Source of the DNA: Bolinopsis microptera
Lineage: Eukaryota > Ctenophora > Tentaculata > Lobata > Bolinopsidae
Direction: 5' to 3'
Length of the DNA: 64,000 nt
Assembly (NCBI RefSeq): GCF_026151205.1
Contig: NC_087079.1
Span: forward strand, 13,478,945 to 13,542,944
Position 1 is the stretch's first letter. Each line of letters starts with the position of its first letter. The position numbers and the translations under genes were made by a program. The notes beneath the pieces are model-generated. The model worked only from the letters and a program-made list of their open reading frames with translations, was not told where the DNA came from and did not search any database. Below are positions 44,801-52,792 of this stretch, piece by piece.

Positions 44801-47800
44801 GGAGAAGGAGATTAAGGAGAAGGAGAGTAAGGAGAAAGATAGGAAGGAGGAGGAAGAAGTAAGGGGTCCTGAGGAGGAGACGAGTAAAGCTAAGTTCATC
44901 AGGCTGACTGCAGAGCAGGTAATGTAATTTAGTTGTTGATTCGTGACTTTTGATTAATAACGTTCTTTCAATAATAACTTTGTGTTTCTTTCTTTGAAGT
45001 TGAAAAAAGTGAAGTCCTTGTTTTCTCATGAACTTAAGAATATTCATGAGCAAGAAATTCTTATTTCAAGGCAAGTTTGCTATCAAAGTCACAGTTGGAA
45101 TCTCTTGTACTGACAGAAGAACAGCTTTCATGTAAGCTAATTCTTTATTTCTCTACTTTATCATTTATTTCTGTTTCCTGATAGCTTTAACAGTTATAAT
45201 TTTAGATTCACCGCTCTTATGAGACGCTAATCTCACTTGAGAAGAATATTATTTTGGTCTTGATGAGAACCCAGAATGAACAAACATTCTTTAGTAGTGC
45301 ACTGCAAACATAGTACAGTAAAACACCGATATGCCTCGCCTCGAATTACCGCAAATCACAATTTACATGCCATTTCCTTCCCAAATACTAAGGGGCTTAA
45401 CATACATAATGTAAACACTAAACCAAATACATACATACATGTTACATGTTACATGTTACATGGCGAGATCTCCATCCAAAAGGATTAGTCTGCGTCATCT
45501 GCGTCATTACTTTGTATTATACAACTTCGGCGGGTAATATTTCTCCATCCTTTTCGATCTGCAGCCAATCTTCTCATACAATCAATCGTGAGTCCATTAC
45601 GATCCAATCTCTGCTCAGCATCTTCAATAAATACATCATTTAAGCTCTTCCTAGGCCTGCCTCTTGATCGTTTCCCATGCTTCGGTTTCCATTCAAGTAG
45701 ATAGTTAGGTAACCGATCTTCAGGCATTCTACTGACATGTCCAAACCAACGTAGCCGTTTTGTTGCTATTATGTCAGTAAGAGCAGTTATTGAAGCCCTT
45801 CTTAAAACATCTTCATTTCTTACTCGATGGAACCACCTCACTCTCAGGATTCTGCGTAAGCAGTACTGATGGAAAGACTCTAATCTTCTTGTCTGCACTT
45901 GAGTCGTGTTCCATATCTCACTTCCATAGGTCAGAATGGTAAGAACAGCTGCGATGTAGATTCGCACTTTGTTGTTAATGCTTATGTTCTTATTCTTCCA
46001 AATGTTATTGAGTTGGTTAAAAGCTCCGGTTGCTTTTCCAATCCTGACACTTATTTCTTTATCGATCTTGCCATCCGATGTAATTTTGGCACCCAAATAA
46101 GTGAATTGAGTGACCTGCTTTGCAGAGTTTCCATCGACAGTAATATCTATGGTCCTATTCTCTGGGAGTGGGTGCTGCGACGTATCTTTCCCAATTACCA
46201 TGATCTCTGTTTTCTTTGCGTTCATCTTTAAACCCCCAAGCCCACAGTATTTCGCAATATTGTCCGTTGTTTCTTGCAGTCCCTCGACAGTGTCATCCAT
46301 GCCTGCTATGTCATCAGCATAGTCCAAATCAATGACACATTTTTCCGGTTGTCTGGAACTTTGTCTGTACTGAAGAGTAAAACCACGCGATATATTTTTA
46401 AACTTCTCGGCAAGTTCTAATCCCCAGTTAAGTACAAGGTTGAAAATGGGAGGCCCTTGCACATCACCTTGTCCAGTCCCCGAATCGACATCAAACCATC
46501 TTGTCAATTCCCCATTGACACGAACTGCACTTTCAGTTGCTCTAAAGAACGCTTTGAAAACATTGATGTATTTTGTTGGAAGACCATAATGTTCAAAAGC
46601 TTTCCAAATAAAGTCACGATTGATTGAATCAAAAGCAGCTTTAAAATCAATAAAGTTTATATACAAAGGGACGTTGAATTCTATACAATTGTGTATTATA
46701 CAATGAAGGGAGTATAGCTGATCTATACAAGAACGGTTTCTCCTGAAACCACACTGATTTTCTCTAAGTAACTTTTCAAGCCCATTACTTAGTCTTTTTA
46801 ACAACACGATTTGAAATAACTTCGATACGGTGGAGCGTAGAGTTATCCCTCTGTTGTTGTTGCAATATGTGAGGTCCCCTTTCTTTGGGATGATGGTGAT
46901 GATTCCTTTCCTCCAATCACTAGGAATATCCTCACTTTTCCATACAGTTTCAAACAAATCTTTTAACCAAGGCAGAAGTCCAGGAGAACCGTACTTTAAC
47001 TGCTCATTTGAAATTTCATCAATTCCAGCACTTTTGTAGTTCTTCAACTTCTTGATAGCTTCCTCAATTTCAAACAAGGACGGTGGCTCATCATCATTAC
47101 TAAGATATTCAAAAGAAAGTACCTTTTCGTCCTCATCCAATAGAGAGAAATCCACCGCATCTGCTGCTGGCGTCAAGAGTTCTTCAAAATATTCGGCCCA
47201 GCGATGTGACTGAGCTTCGGGATCTGATATAAGTGTCCCATTCTTATCCCGCACTGCCGCAGATCTGTTTACTCTCTTGTTTGTAAGGGATTTTATTTTC
47301 TGCCAAACATCTCTTTGTTGACCCTGCTTGGCAGCCTCTTCCAATTCCTCAGCTACTCTAACAGCCCAGGCATTATCATCTCTTTTACAGTTCTGCCTAA
47401 CAAGACCGTTAATCTGCGAGTACTTAGCACGATTCTCAGCAGTACTAGGTTTCTTTTTAATCTCACCTCGTTCTTTTAGGAGATTCTTAGTATCCTTTGA
47501 GAGATGTTCTGTTCTCTTTTTCCGGCCTCTTTCACCCAGAACTTCAAACGAGATATCAGTTATAATGTCTCTCAATTTCTTCCATTGTTCTTCTAAAGGA
47601 GAGTTTCCAAGCTCCTGATCGTTGGTATAGTATTTTTCAGCTATTTTGTTACTATATTCCTGGCTCTTAGATCTATCACGCAAGTTCTCTAAAGCAGGCT
47701 GTCTTACACGCTTCTTTCTTTTCTGTGGACACTTAAGCTTAATAGATACATATCCTCTTACCAGGTAGTGAGTAGTATTTATATCTGCTCCTCTCATGCT

Positions 47801-50800
47801 CCTGACATCAAGCAATGAATGGCTCCATCTCGTTGAAATACAAATATGGTCAATTTGAGTGACGGTGTTACCATTTGGGGATCTCCATGTTGTCTTGTGA
47901 ATATCCTTGTGTTCAAAAAGTGTGCCTCCGATCGTCAGCTGGTGCATAGTACAGAAATCTAGCATCCGTTTTCCGTTATCATTGGATTCTGTGTGATATG
48001 AGTGTTTTCCTATAACACCAGGGTGAGCATCAGTGTCCCTTCCAACACGAGCATTAAAATCTCCTAAAACTATTTTTATATCATGACCAGGTAGTCCCGA
48101 TTGAACATCATTCAATTCCTTGTAGAATGAGTCTTTTAAACTGATCTCTGCATCCTCAGTTGGAGCATATACCACTGTAACACTAATGTTGATGTGTTTG
48201 CTATGTAAACGGGCAGTCATAACCCGTCCTGATACAGGGGTGTATGATATGAGAGTATTCTTCATCTTTTTGGACAGTACAACACCGACTCCTTCTCTCC
48301 GTACCCCATCATTCCTGCCAGAATACACCAAAACAGCGCCATTTCCCAAAGTCTGAGTTCCCGATCCAGCCATATGTGTTTCAGTTACCCCAAGGAGCTC
48401 TAGTCCATAATCATCAAACCCTTTTCCCAATTGATACATCTTGCTGGAATTGCTGACAAGAGAAGTAACATTCCATGTACTGACACAGAGAGGATTCTTT
48501 ACAATATTTACAGGATTAGACATACTTGACTGTCTGTTTACAAATGATAAATCTGATGAAGGAATTCTGTATTTACAGTGTTTACGTCGGCTCTTACGGG
48601 AGTTGCAAACAGACATCAAGCTACTAGGGTCCTTTCGGCTTTGCCTAGTCGCCGTCATCACTCCACCTGCGCCTCCACGTATAATACTATTGAATGACAC
48701 TGTAGACGTTTCTGTAGCGGTTTGATTTAAGGTGGATGGTTTGCCGGACCTTCGCACCCGATCCAGAGGCAGCACCGACATCAAAATGTAAGCCCTCTGT
48801 CCGGACACCAGCATGCTGGTGGTTAGGTTCGGTACGTAAAATAAAAGCATGCAGAGCTTCTGAAGCCCTTAGGGAATCAAAATTGAACCGTAAGTGATCA
48901 TGTTTGAGACACGATCACCAAGCAAATGCTCAATTACACAGGGCAACCAAGACTTGGACAATATGGTGAACCGTAGGTGACACACAGATGACCCTGCCAC
49001 AAGACAGCATCACCAAGCACCACCCAGCAAATGCATCCTCTCGCCACCACAGCAACCGACCCCCCAGTGATATAGCACTGACAGGCAATTAACGGTTTTA
49101 TGGTGTTACCACTCCCAGGTGATCTGTGCTAACAGACTCGGACCAGATGCAGTGGGGAGCAAATAAAACCCCGATTTAACGCGGACATCAATTTACCGCG
49201 GATGTTTCCTTTCCCCCAAACTCCGCGGTAAATCGGGGTTTTAATGTACTATGTATTCCTCAGTACTGGGAATAACAGAAGACGAGGTTAAAGACTTGGT
49301 TCCGTCCCAAATCGCACAGCTGCTATTTACCCAGAACCAAATTGCAGCCCTGAAACTCTCAAACAATCAGGTGGGAGTGGCTGCAAGTAACTAGTGGTAA
49401 CTAGTGGTAACTAGTGGTAACTAGTGGTAACTAGTGGTAACTAGTGGTAACCGATAGTAACCAATGGTAACCTATAGTAAGTAGTGGTAACCGATAGTAA
49501 CCAATGGTAACCTATAGTAACTAGTGGTAACCAATGGTAACTAGTGGTAACCGATCATAGTTACCAATGGATTGGTACTGATATCTGAAATCTCCTTGTG
49601 ATTATACCGTGGTAGTACCTTTTTAAAGCTATTTGACCGGTCTAATTTTTCTCAGCTGAAAGGAATGCGCAGCAAAACTTCAAAACTCTCTGATGTCAAC
49701 GCAAAACGAAAAGCTATGCCGCGACTGCAAGTAGGTTTCAAATAAATAGATAGTTTCATAAATATCTATAAATGTTTCTCACCATACTGTAACAGTAAAT
49801 TATAGCCTCACTGCGAGTGTGCACTGATAGTTACAATTAACTGCCCACAGGAGATGCCCCTAACTGAAGCAGCTGTAGAGATAAGTGACGCTGACCAGGA
49901 GGAAGCAATCAGAATGCACCAAGCTGCTCTACAGAAGTTGCAGGAGCTCCAGGGTAACGTGGTGCAGTCTGGGGCAGACCTCCAGGTTAAAGCCTCTAAA
50001 AAGGTAGGTCTCCAGGGTAACGTGGTGCAGTCTAGGGCAGACCTCCAGGGTAACGTGGTGCAGTCTGGGGCAGACCTCCAGGTTAAAGCCTCTAAAAAGG
50101 TAGGTCTCCAGGGTAACGTGGTGCAGTCTGGGGCAGACCTCCAGGTTAAAGCCTCTAAAAAGGTAGGTCTCCGGGGTAACGTGGTGCAGTCTGGGGCAGA
50201 CCTCCAGGTTAAAGCCTCTAAAAATGTAGGCCTCCGGGGTAACGTGGTGCAGTCTGGGGCAGACCTCCAGGTTAAAGCCTCTAAAAAGGTAGGTCTCCAT
50301 GGTAACATGGTGCAGTCTGGGGCAGACCTCCAGGTTAAAGCCTCTAAAAAGGTAGGTCTCCGGGGTAACGTGGTGCAGTCTGGGGCAGACCTCCAGGTTA
50401 AAGCCTCTAAAAAGGTAGGTCTCCAGGGTAACGGGGTGCAGTCTGGGGCAGACCTCCAGGTTAAAGCCTCTAAAAAGGTAGGTCTCCGGGGTAACGTGGT
50501 GCAGTCTGGGGCAGACCTCCAGGTTGAAGCCTCTAAAAAGGTAGGTCTCCAGGGTAACGCGGTGCAGTCTGGGGCAGACCTCCAGGTTAAAGCCTCTAAA
50601 AAGGTAGGTCTGGAGATGATGGTTTGGAAACACTCTTAATCGTGTGTTAATGGAAGAATAGTGTGCAGTGCAAACTTCAGGCCGATTAAATGTAAGGGGG
50701 TTGGGGCCTAAATGGCCGAATTATTTCTAATACGTTATATATGAACGATCACCAGTTCTTGTTTATAATTCGAAATAATATGTTCTAAAAGAACATTGGT

Positions 50801-52792
50801 ACGAAATTAGTTTTGCACTTGTTAGCGAAGAAACAGTTTCTGTTTAAATGTAAACACCTTGTATTACAAAACATAATTAAAATGAAACTATAATTAAAAC
50901 TCCCTTTAATCCCAGGAGATAAAGGAGAAATTGAAGAGGAGGAGAGATGCAGCGGAAGCGAAGAGAAGGAAGCTGAGACGTGCTATGGAGGAGGGTGACG
51001 ATGAGGGGGTCATTGAGGAGCTGTTCAACTTGCAGATGGAGGAGGTTAGTTTAGAGATGCATCTTAAAATGTTGTATAACTTTCGGGTGACAGAAAGTAA
51101 ACATAATTTGATTATAATTTGAAGCAACGATATCTCACCCTTTTAAGCTTTTAGTTAAATACTCACGACAGGAGATAAACTTAAACTGGGCCCACAATCT
51201 AGTGAGAACTTGATCGAAGGTTTAGAATTTTACTCTGCCCAAATATTTTTTTCTTCATAAACTTTTTTTAAAGGTACTTGGCTTTCAGTTCTACTGTTTA
51301 GGATTTTGCGATGAATTGGATAAGCTTAATTGCAGCATCTTTTGAACATAATATAAGAATGAAATGATTACACATAGCTTAGTAACGTATATTTAGATGC
51401 AATAAACTAGTAGCAGCTAACAATCGCCACATTGCACAGGTCGAGGTCCGCAACAAAAAGGTCGGAAGAATAAAGGAGAAGTACGAAGAGAAAGTGAACG
51501 AGATAAAAGATCTGACTGAAGAGTTCCAGACACAGCGAGAAGACTATTTGGACTCCATTCGTCAACAGAGTCAGGAATCTAAACTATTACAGCAGATCCT
51601 AGATCAGGTAGGACAATGATCAGTACCAGGTTACGTGTCATTTCTTAATGAAATAATGAACTGCCTGTTCAAAATGATAAATGTGTTACAATTGTATTTA
51701 ATTATTGTTAAACTATAGTTCTCTAAAAAATACGAATCCAATAATCTTAATTTCTCACTGTGTCTGTTTAACAATTAATTCAACAAACTTAAACTTAAAC
51801 TATCAACATTCAGATTCAACCACTGCTGCGTCGAGACAGCAACTACTACAACCTGGATGCCATAAAGAGGGACTGTAAATGGAGCCCGGAGACAGGTTCA
51901 TGGTTACTTCCTCCTGTCATGATAACAAGAACAAAGCTACCCACACCTGCAGATATTCCTTCTCACAAGGTGAACAGTTGGAACTACATCTTTTTATCTT
52001 TAACTATATCTTTTTATCTTATGTTTTTACTGTAACAATTTAGGACTCCATCGCAAAAAACAAAACAAACAGGTTCATTAGATCCCAAATCAATGGGGTC
52101 CCCATGGGTTAGGGATCGAATTAACATGTTTGTTTTGTTTTTTTCTTCTTCGGTTTGGACTTTGGAGTCCTATTTATTGTTGTATTGCAACCATAAAATG
52201 ACTTTGTACCGTCTCTAACACGATTCACACATTCAATATTATAATCAGTGAGACAGTTTGATGATGGAGAATACTATCACTGCAGTTCAAATTTAGCTTA
52301 AAACATTTAAAAGTTGGAGCCCAACAAACAATATCTTCTCCCCACAGAGCTCCTCGGGCATCCAGCCAGCCTATATGGACCTCCCAGACGACATGAAGAT
52401 CAGAGCAAAGCTCGCTTCAACTGAGAATTCAGACTACTTCAAGTCTACCCGAGCACAGCGGCTGCTTCAGGAGAACAAGCTGTACAACGGTTAGAATAAA
52501 ACTAGCTCTACACTAGAGGCCTCATAAATACCGTCCACTACTTTTACCCGCTCAATACATTTTATCCAATTTATAAACTTATTTAAACGTTACGCTGACA
52601 CATAACCGCACGGATCAAAGTGTATTCTGAAAACCTATTCCCTTTCCTAATTCCTGCATTACTTCAGGCGGGGGGCACGGAGGGAGCAGAAACTTTCTGG
52701 ATGATAACGACGTGCTAGGGAGAGGCCCCAGGAACGTTCTAGATCCCATAGATAAGAGGAAGAAGAGAAGTAGGAACAAACAGAACTTCTGA
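27002..52792 (+). CDS. KIF17: KIF17/OSM-3-type kinesin-2 motor with a large LTxxQ-repeat insert
   Basis: I assembled 36 coding exons, all GT-AG and phase-consistent: 27002-27257, 27445-27642, 27847-28018, 28150-28277, 28463-28602, 28767-28904, 29044-29250, 33286-33458, 33648-33718, 33901-34067, 34927-35115, 35334-35525, 36488-36595, 36696-36785, 36957-37068, 37285-37388, 37510-37656, 37880-38047, 38305-38397, 38526-38639, 38838-38966, 39091-39159, 39336-39467, 39795-39890, 41952-42075, 43907-44083, 44731-44918, 45071-45131, 49264-49370, 49656-49730, 49851-50603, 50916-51044, 51440-51607, 51814-51969, 52348-52489, 52668-52792. They give 1,866 codons including TGA (1,865 aa; 1,665 if the first donor of the repeat exon is used). 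Human KIF17 is about 1,030 aa. KIF17 is a plus-end homodimeric motor moving cargo in cilia and dendrites. Residues 1-413 are motor and neck, 551-1350 the insert, 1627-1865 the conserved tail. Confidence 0.85.
30035..30208. repeat. AATGTACTTGTAT minisatellite in the kinesin intron
   Basis: A run of 13-bp AATGTACTTGTAT units with interspersed AATGTAT units. The minus-strand ORF over it is an artefact. Confidence 0.85.
30446..30848. mobile_element. TIR element with doubled ACATCTGTCCG ends and an internal duplication
   Basis: The left end has two tandem copies of CGACATCTGTCCGACAG, and the right end has the inverse in two copies (GTCGGACAGATGTCG, CCGGACAGATGTCG). Inside, a block of about 105 bp (30508-30612) is repeated imperfectly at 30672-30780, sharing TTGGCACATAGAAA and TTTTAAGAAAATCGTA-like stretches. 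No ORF is present. Confidence 0.65.
31444..32430 (-). CDS. Intronless class A-like GPCR, antisense inside the kinesin intron
   Basis: A 328-residue frame with an N-glycosylation sequon near the start (NNKT) and seven hydrophobic segments at about residues 24-45, 54-80, 97-118, 137-158, 185-207, 226-248 and 270-290. TM1 reads GDTIILVAS where GN is usual. TM2 has AVADL in place of LAxAD. TM3 ends [15 protein letters not shown], so the D/E-R-Y motif is replaced by GKW. TM7 has [15 protein letters not shown], a variant of N-P-x-x-Y followed by helix 8. Cys 92 and Cys 170 could form the TM3-ECL2 disulphide. The ligand is unknown. It has no introns and sits antisense in kinesin intron 29251-33285. 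Confidence 0.75.
   Translation of the reverse strand: MVESNNKTLYGIEDPNIRYFWAGYHLVVFISSLVGDTIILVASIKYNALKLSHFILVIIQHIAVADLTLSVFYTFPEMVSLIADGWILGDTFCYVRDPISYYCVPALSLLVCCMTTGKWIQIKYPFRAWTWTREQAQKTCAAIWLFSLIAPGIVIAVARRDIYFDYNIYNCVYIHLGTIQDHALLINVAYEVCLVIPNIVILATSAMLLVEARKNLRQGESLNWGGVSTVLLTALNFSLAAFPTVLFILSKYTIGISSFSVEIEFRRVAAFLKQLGIMANIYIYTMTVPSFREFLSSRMRFIARALSQLASHHTERRPLLEEDVRDLE
32954..33046 (+). repeat. Degenerate interstitial TTAGGG-like stretch
   Basis: Several TTAGGG and near variants (TTAGGGATT, GGTTAGGGTTGGG) occur among unrelated bases. It could be an old telomere-like insertion or chance. Confidence 0.35.
33286..34067 (+). other. KIF17: Stalk start and Ser/Thr-rich linker exons of the kinesin (residues 414-550)
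   Basis: Three exons. The first continues the coiled coil of the neck/stalk ([20 protein letters not shown]) as in KIF17. It is followed by an imperfect STIASSTIA repeat and a low-complexity Ser/Gln/Glu-rich stretch ([12 protein letters not shown]). The last exon ends IQLSIQQ at 34067, where the first copy of a 34-bp minisatellite donor begins. The linker is probably disordered and contains many possible phosphorylation sites. Confidence 0.75.
34068..34747 (+). repeat. 34-bp minisatellite (20 units) made of an exon end plus splice donor
   Basis: The unit contains GACTACTCCATACAACTCAG and then CATTCAGCAG/GTTA. It begins exactly at the donor of the kinesin exon ending 34067. 680 bp divides into exactly 20 units with few changes. 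Each unit repeats the last 30 bases of the exon and a CAG/GTTAGA donor. Confidence 0.92.
35779..35826. repeat. (CA)n microsatellite
   Basis: CA repeat with one CG interruption, in a kinesin intron. Confidence 0.95.
35827..36487. other. Intron without recognised elements
   Basis: This is kinesin intron sequence. A GC-rich patch lies at 35985-36090. I see no ORF or repeat family. Confidence 0.4.
38206..38297 (+). repeat. 18-bp tandem repeat next to a splice acceptor
   Basis: About five copies of ACACGTGACTACAACTTA end a few bases before the acceptor at 38304. The repeat replaces the normal polypyrimidine region of this intron. Confidence 0.85.
39891..41951. other. Long kinesin intron with GC-rich patch and hairpins
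   Basis: At 40120-40290 there is a patch with repeated AGCCCGCGAG-type words, perhaps an old DNA element. A hairpin lies at about 41548-41578 (ATACAAATTGAAAC and its inverse around CGGTC). The ORF at 40866-41162 has no support as a gene. Confidence 0.4.
42285..42320. repeat. Perfect 36-bp palindrome
   Basis: CTTAGCTATAATCTTATG is followed directly by its reverse complement, centred on TGCA. It lies about 35 bp before the acceptor minisatellite. Confidence 0.9.
42354..43923 (+). repeat. 37/38-bp minisatellite (about 42 units) made of a splice acceptor plus exon start
   Basis: Each unit contains a pyrimidine tract and acceptor (CCTCCCCTCAG) and the first bases of the next exon (GGTTAGACAGATCGGAC). 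A few units carry an extra GGGACCA. Only the last unit continues into real coding sequence (exon 43907-44083). Confidence 0.92.
44104..44222. repeat. 8-bp (AGTTAATT)n microsatellite
   Basis: About 14 units of TTAGTTAA with single-base variants, in a kinesin intron. Confidence 0.92.
44440..44709. repeat. About 32-bp minisatellite before a splice acceptor
   Basis: About eight units of a repeat containing CCGTGACTGTGATGTAATGT, ending 20 bases before the acceptor of exon 44731-44918. Confidence 0.85.
45430..45484 (-). repeat. 3' tail of the RTE-like LINE
   Basis: (TGTTACA)n and CATACATA units lie directly after the stop of the minus-strand RT frame. A very short 3' UTR with a microsatellite tail is typical of RTE elements. 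Confidence 0.6.
45485..48850 (-). CDS. RTE-like LINE ORF: endonuclease plus reverse transcriptase, intact
   Basis: A 1,121-residue open frame on the minus strand inside kinesin intron 45132-49263. The EEP endonuclease (about residues 118-370) shows [36 protein letters not shown] and IDHICIS. The RT shows [45 protein letters not shown] and [10 protein letters not shown]. The C-terminal tail contains the conserved [16 protein letters not shown] block, after LRRILRVRW. The single ORF, absent ORF1 and tail repeats fit the RTE/RTE-X group. The full frame suggests a recent, possibly still mobile copy. Sequence at about 48851-49150 is probably its 5' UTR. Antisense insertion inside an intron is usually tolerated. 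Confidence 0.9.
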   Translation of the reverse strand: MLLFYVPNLTTSMLVSGQRAYILMSVLPLDRVRRSGKPSTLNQTATETSTVSFNSIIRGGAGGVMTATRQSRKDPSSLMSVCNSRKSRRKHCKYRIPSSDLSFVNRQSSMSNPVNIVKNPLCVSTWNVTSLVSNSSKMYQLGKGFDDYGLELLGVTETHMAGSGTQTLGNGAVLVYSGRNDGVRREGVGVVLSKKMKNTLISYTPVSGRVMTARLHSKHINISVTVVYAPTEDAEISLKDSFYKELNDVQSGLPGHDIKIVLGDFNARVGRDTDAHPGVIGKHSYHTESNDNGKRMLDFCTMHQLTIGGTLFEHKDIHKTTWRSPNGNTVTQIDHICISTRWSHSLLDVRSMRGADINTTHYLVRGYVSIKLKCPQKRKKRVRQPALENLRDRSKSQEYSNKIAEKYYTNDQELGNSPLEEQWKKLRDIITDISFEVLGERGRKKRTEHLSKDTKNLLKERGEIKKKPSTAENRAKYSQINGLVRQNCKRDDNAWAVRVAEELEEAAKQGQQRDVWQKIKSLTNKRVNRSAAVRDKNGTLISDPEAQSHRWAEYFEELLTPAADAVDFSLLDEDEKVLSFEYLSNDDEPPSLFEIEEAIKKLKNYKSAGIDEISNEQLKYGSPGLLPWLKDLFETVWKSEDIPSDWRKGIITIIPKKGDLTYCNNNRGITLRSTVSKLFQIVLLKRLSNGLEKLLRENQCGFRRNRSCIDQLYSLHCIIHNCIEFNVPLYINFIDFKAAFDSINRDFIWKAFEHYGLPTKYINVFKAFFRATESAVRVNGELTRWFDVDSGTGQGDVQGPPIFNLVLNWGLELAEKFKNISRGFTLQYRQSSRQPEKCVIDLDYADDIAGMDDTVEGLQETTDNIAKYCGLGGLKMNAKKTEIMVIGKDTSQHPLPENRTIDITVDGNSAKQVTQFTYLGAKITSDGKIDKEISVRIGKATGAFNQLNNIWKNKNISINNKVRIYIAAVLTILTYGSEIWNTTQVQTRRLESFHQYCLRRILRVRWFHRVRNEDVLRRASITALTDIIATKRLRWFGHVSRMPEDRLPNYLLEWKPKHGKRSRGRPRKSLNDVFIEDAEQRLDRNGLTIDCMRRLAADRKGWRNITRRSCIIQSNDADDAD
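49165..49243. repeat. Short inverted-repeat hairpin (CCCCGATTTAnCGCGGA)
   Basis: The left arm AAAACCCCGATTTAACGCGG (about 49165-49184) is inverted at 49223-49243 (CCGCGGTAAATCGGGGTTTT). The element is about 80 bp, perhaps a solo end of a Tc1/mariner-like transposon. Confidence 0.5.
49390..49556. repeat. 10-bp TAACTAGTGG minisatellite
   Basis: About 17 units with GTAACCGATA and GTAACCAATG variants, starting 20 bases after a splice donor. Confidence 0.88.
49851..50603 (+). other. Kinesin exon containing a 63-bp in-frame minisatellite
   Basis: The exon begins [19 protein letters not shown] and reaches a first donor (AAAAAG/GTAGGT) at 50003. It then continues as one 96-bp and eight 63-bp in-frame units encoding [21 protein letters not shown] with minor variants, and ends at a last donor at 50603. 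All but one unit (50225, AAAAAT) keep the donor, and every choice stays in frame, so 0 to about 9 repeats could be included. The repeat is Gln/Gly/Val-rich and probably flexible. Confidence 0.65.
50004..50603 (+). repeat. 63-bp coding minisatellite with a splice donor in each unit
   Basis: One 96-bp and eight 63-bp units. Each ends AAAAAG/GTAGGT (AAAAAT in one). Confidence 0.92.
50916..52792 (+). other. KIF17: Conserved KIF17 C-terminal coiled coil and tail exons
   Basis: Five exons. The first encodes a basic/acidic coiled coil ([20 protein letters not shown]) ending [19 protein letters not shown]. The second contains [17 protein letters not shown] and [14 protein letters not shown], and the third [20 protein letters not shown]. 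This order matches vertebrate KIF17 (EVRDKQVGRIKKKY...FEQEREDYLDTIRRQ...LLQQLLEQVQPLIRRDCNYSNL). It shows that the far exons belong to the same gene as the motor. The tail ends with a basic [12 protein letters not shown] before TGA, which may act as a nuclear or ciliary localisation signal as proposed for KIF17 tails. Confidence 0.88.
52041..52172. mobile_element. Small TA-flanked inverted-repeat element (Tc1/mariner-type MITE)
   Basis: TAGGACTCCA at 52041 is inverted as TGGAGTCCTA at 52163-52172. The arms extend inward with A/C-rich and complementary T/G-rich runs (AAACAAAACAAACA and TGTTTGTTTTGTTT). Confidence 0.6.

Larger units (their letters stand above)
34927..49370 (+). other. LTxxQ-repeat insert of the kinesin (residues about 551-1350, 19 exons)
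   Basis: Nineteen exons, most of them phase 0 at both ends and 23-64 codons long, encode degenerate repeats of about 11-22 residues. Examples are [70 protein letters not shown] and [17 protein letters not shown]. The pattern is hydrophobic-x-L-(S/T)-x-x-Q-(hydrophobic)-x-x-L, with little Pro or Gly, which suggests short amphipathic helices in a solenoid or a long helical rod. One exon (44731-44918) adds a highly charged [20 protein letters not shown] segment. I know no kinesin with such an insert. Bacterial surface proteins have superficially similar LTxxQ repeats, but I infer no relationship. Repeated symmetric exons point to growth by exon duplication. Confidence 0.7.

Noticed and set aside
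45000-45070. A kinesin exon with a GC-AG intron starting TTGAAAAAAGTGAAG
   Set aside because: An ordinary acceptor at 45069-45070 joins exon 45071-45131 to the previous exon in the right phase, and no non-canonical intron is needed.
49929-50633. Minus-strand repeat protein frames opposite the 63-bp array
   Set aside because: These are mirror frames of an in-frame coding repeat. The plus frame has exon context and splice sites.
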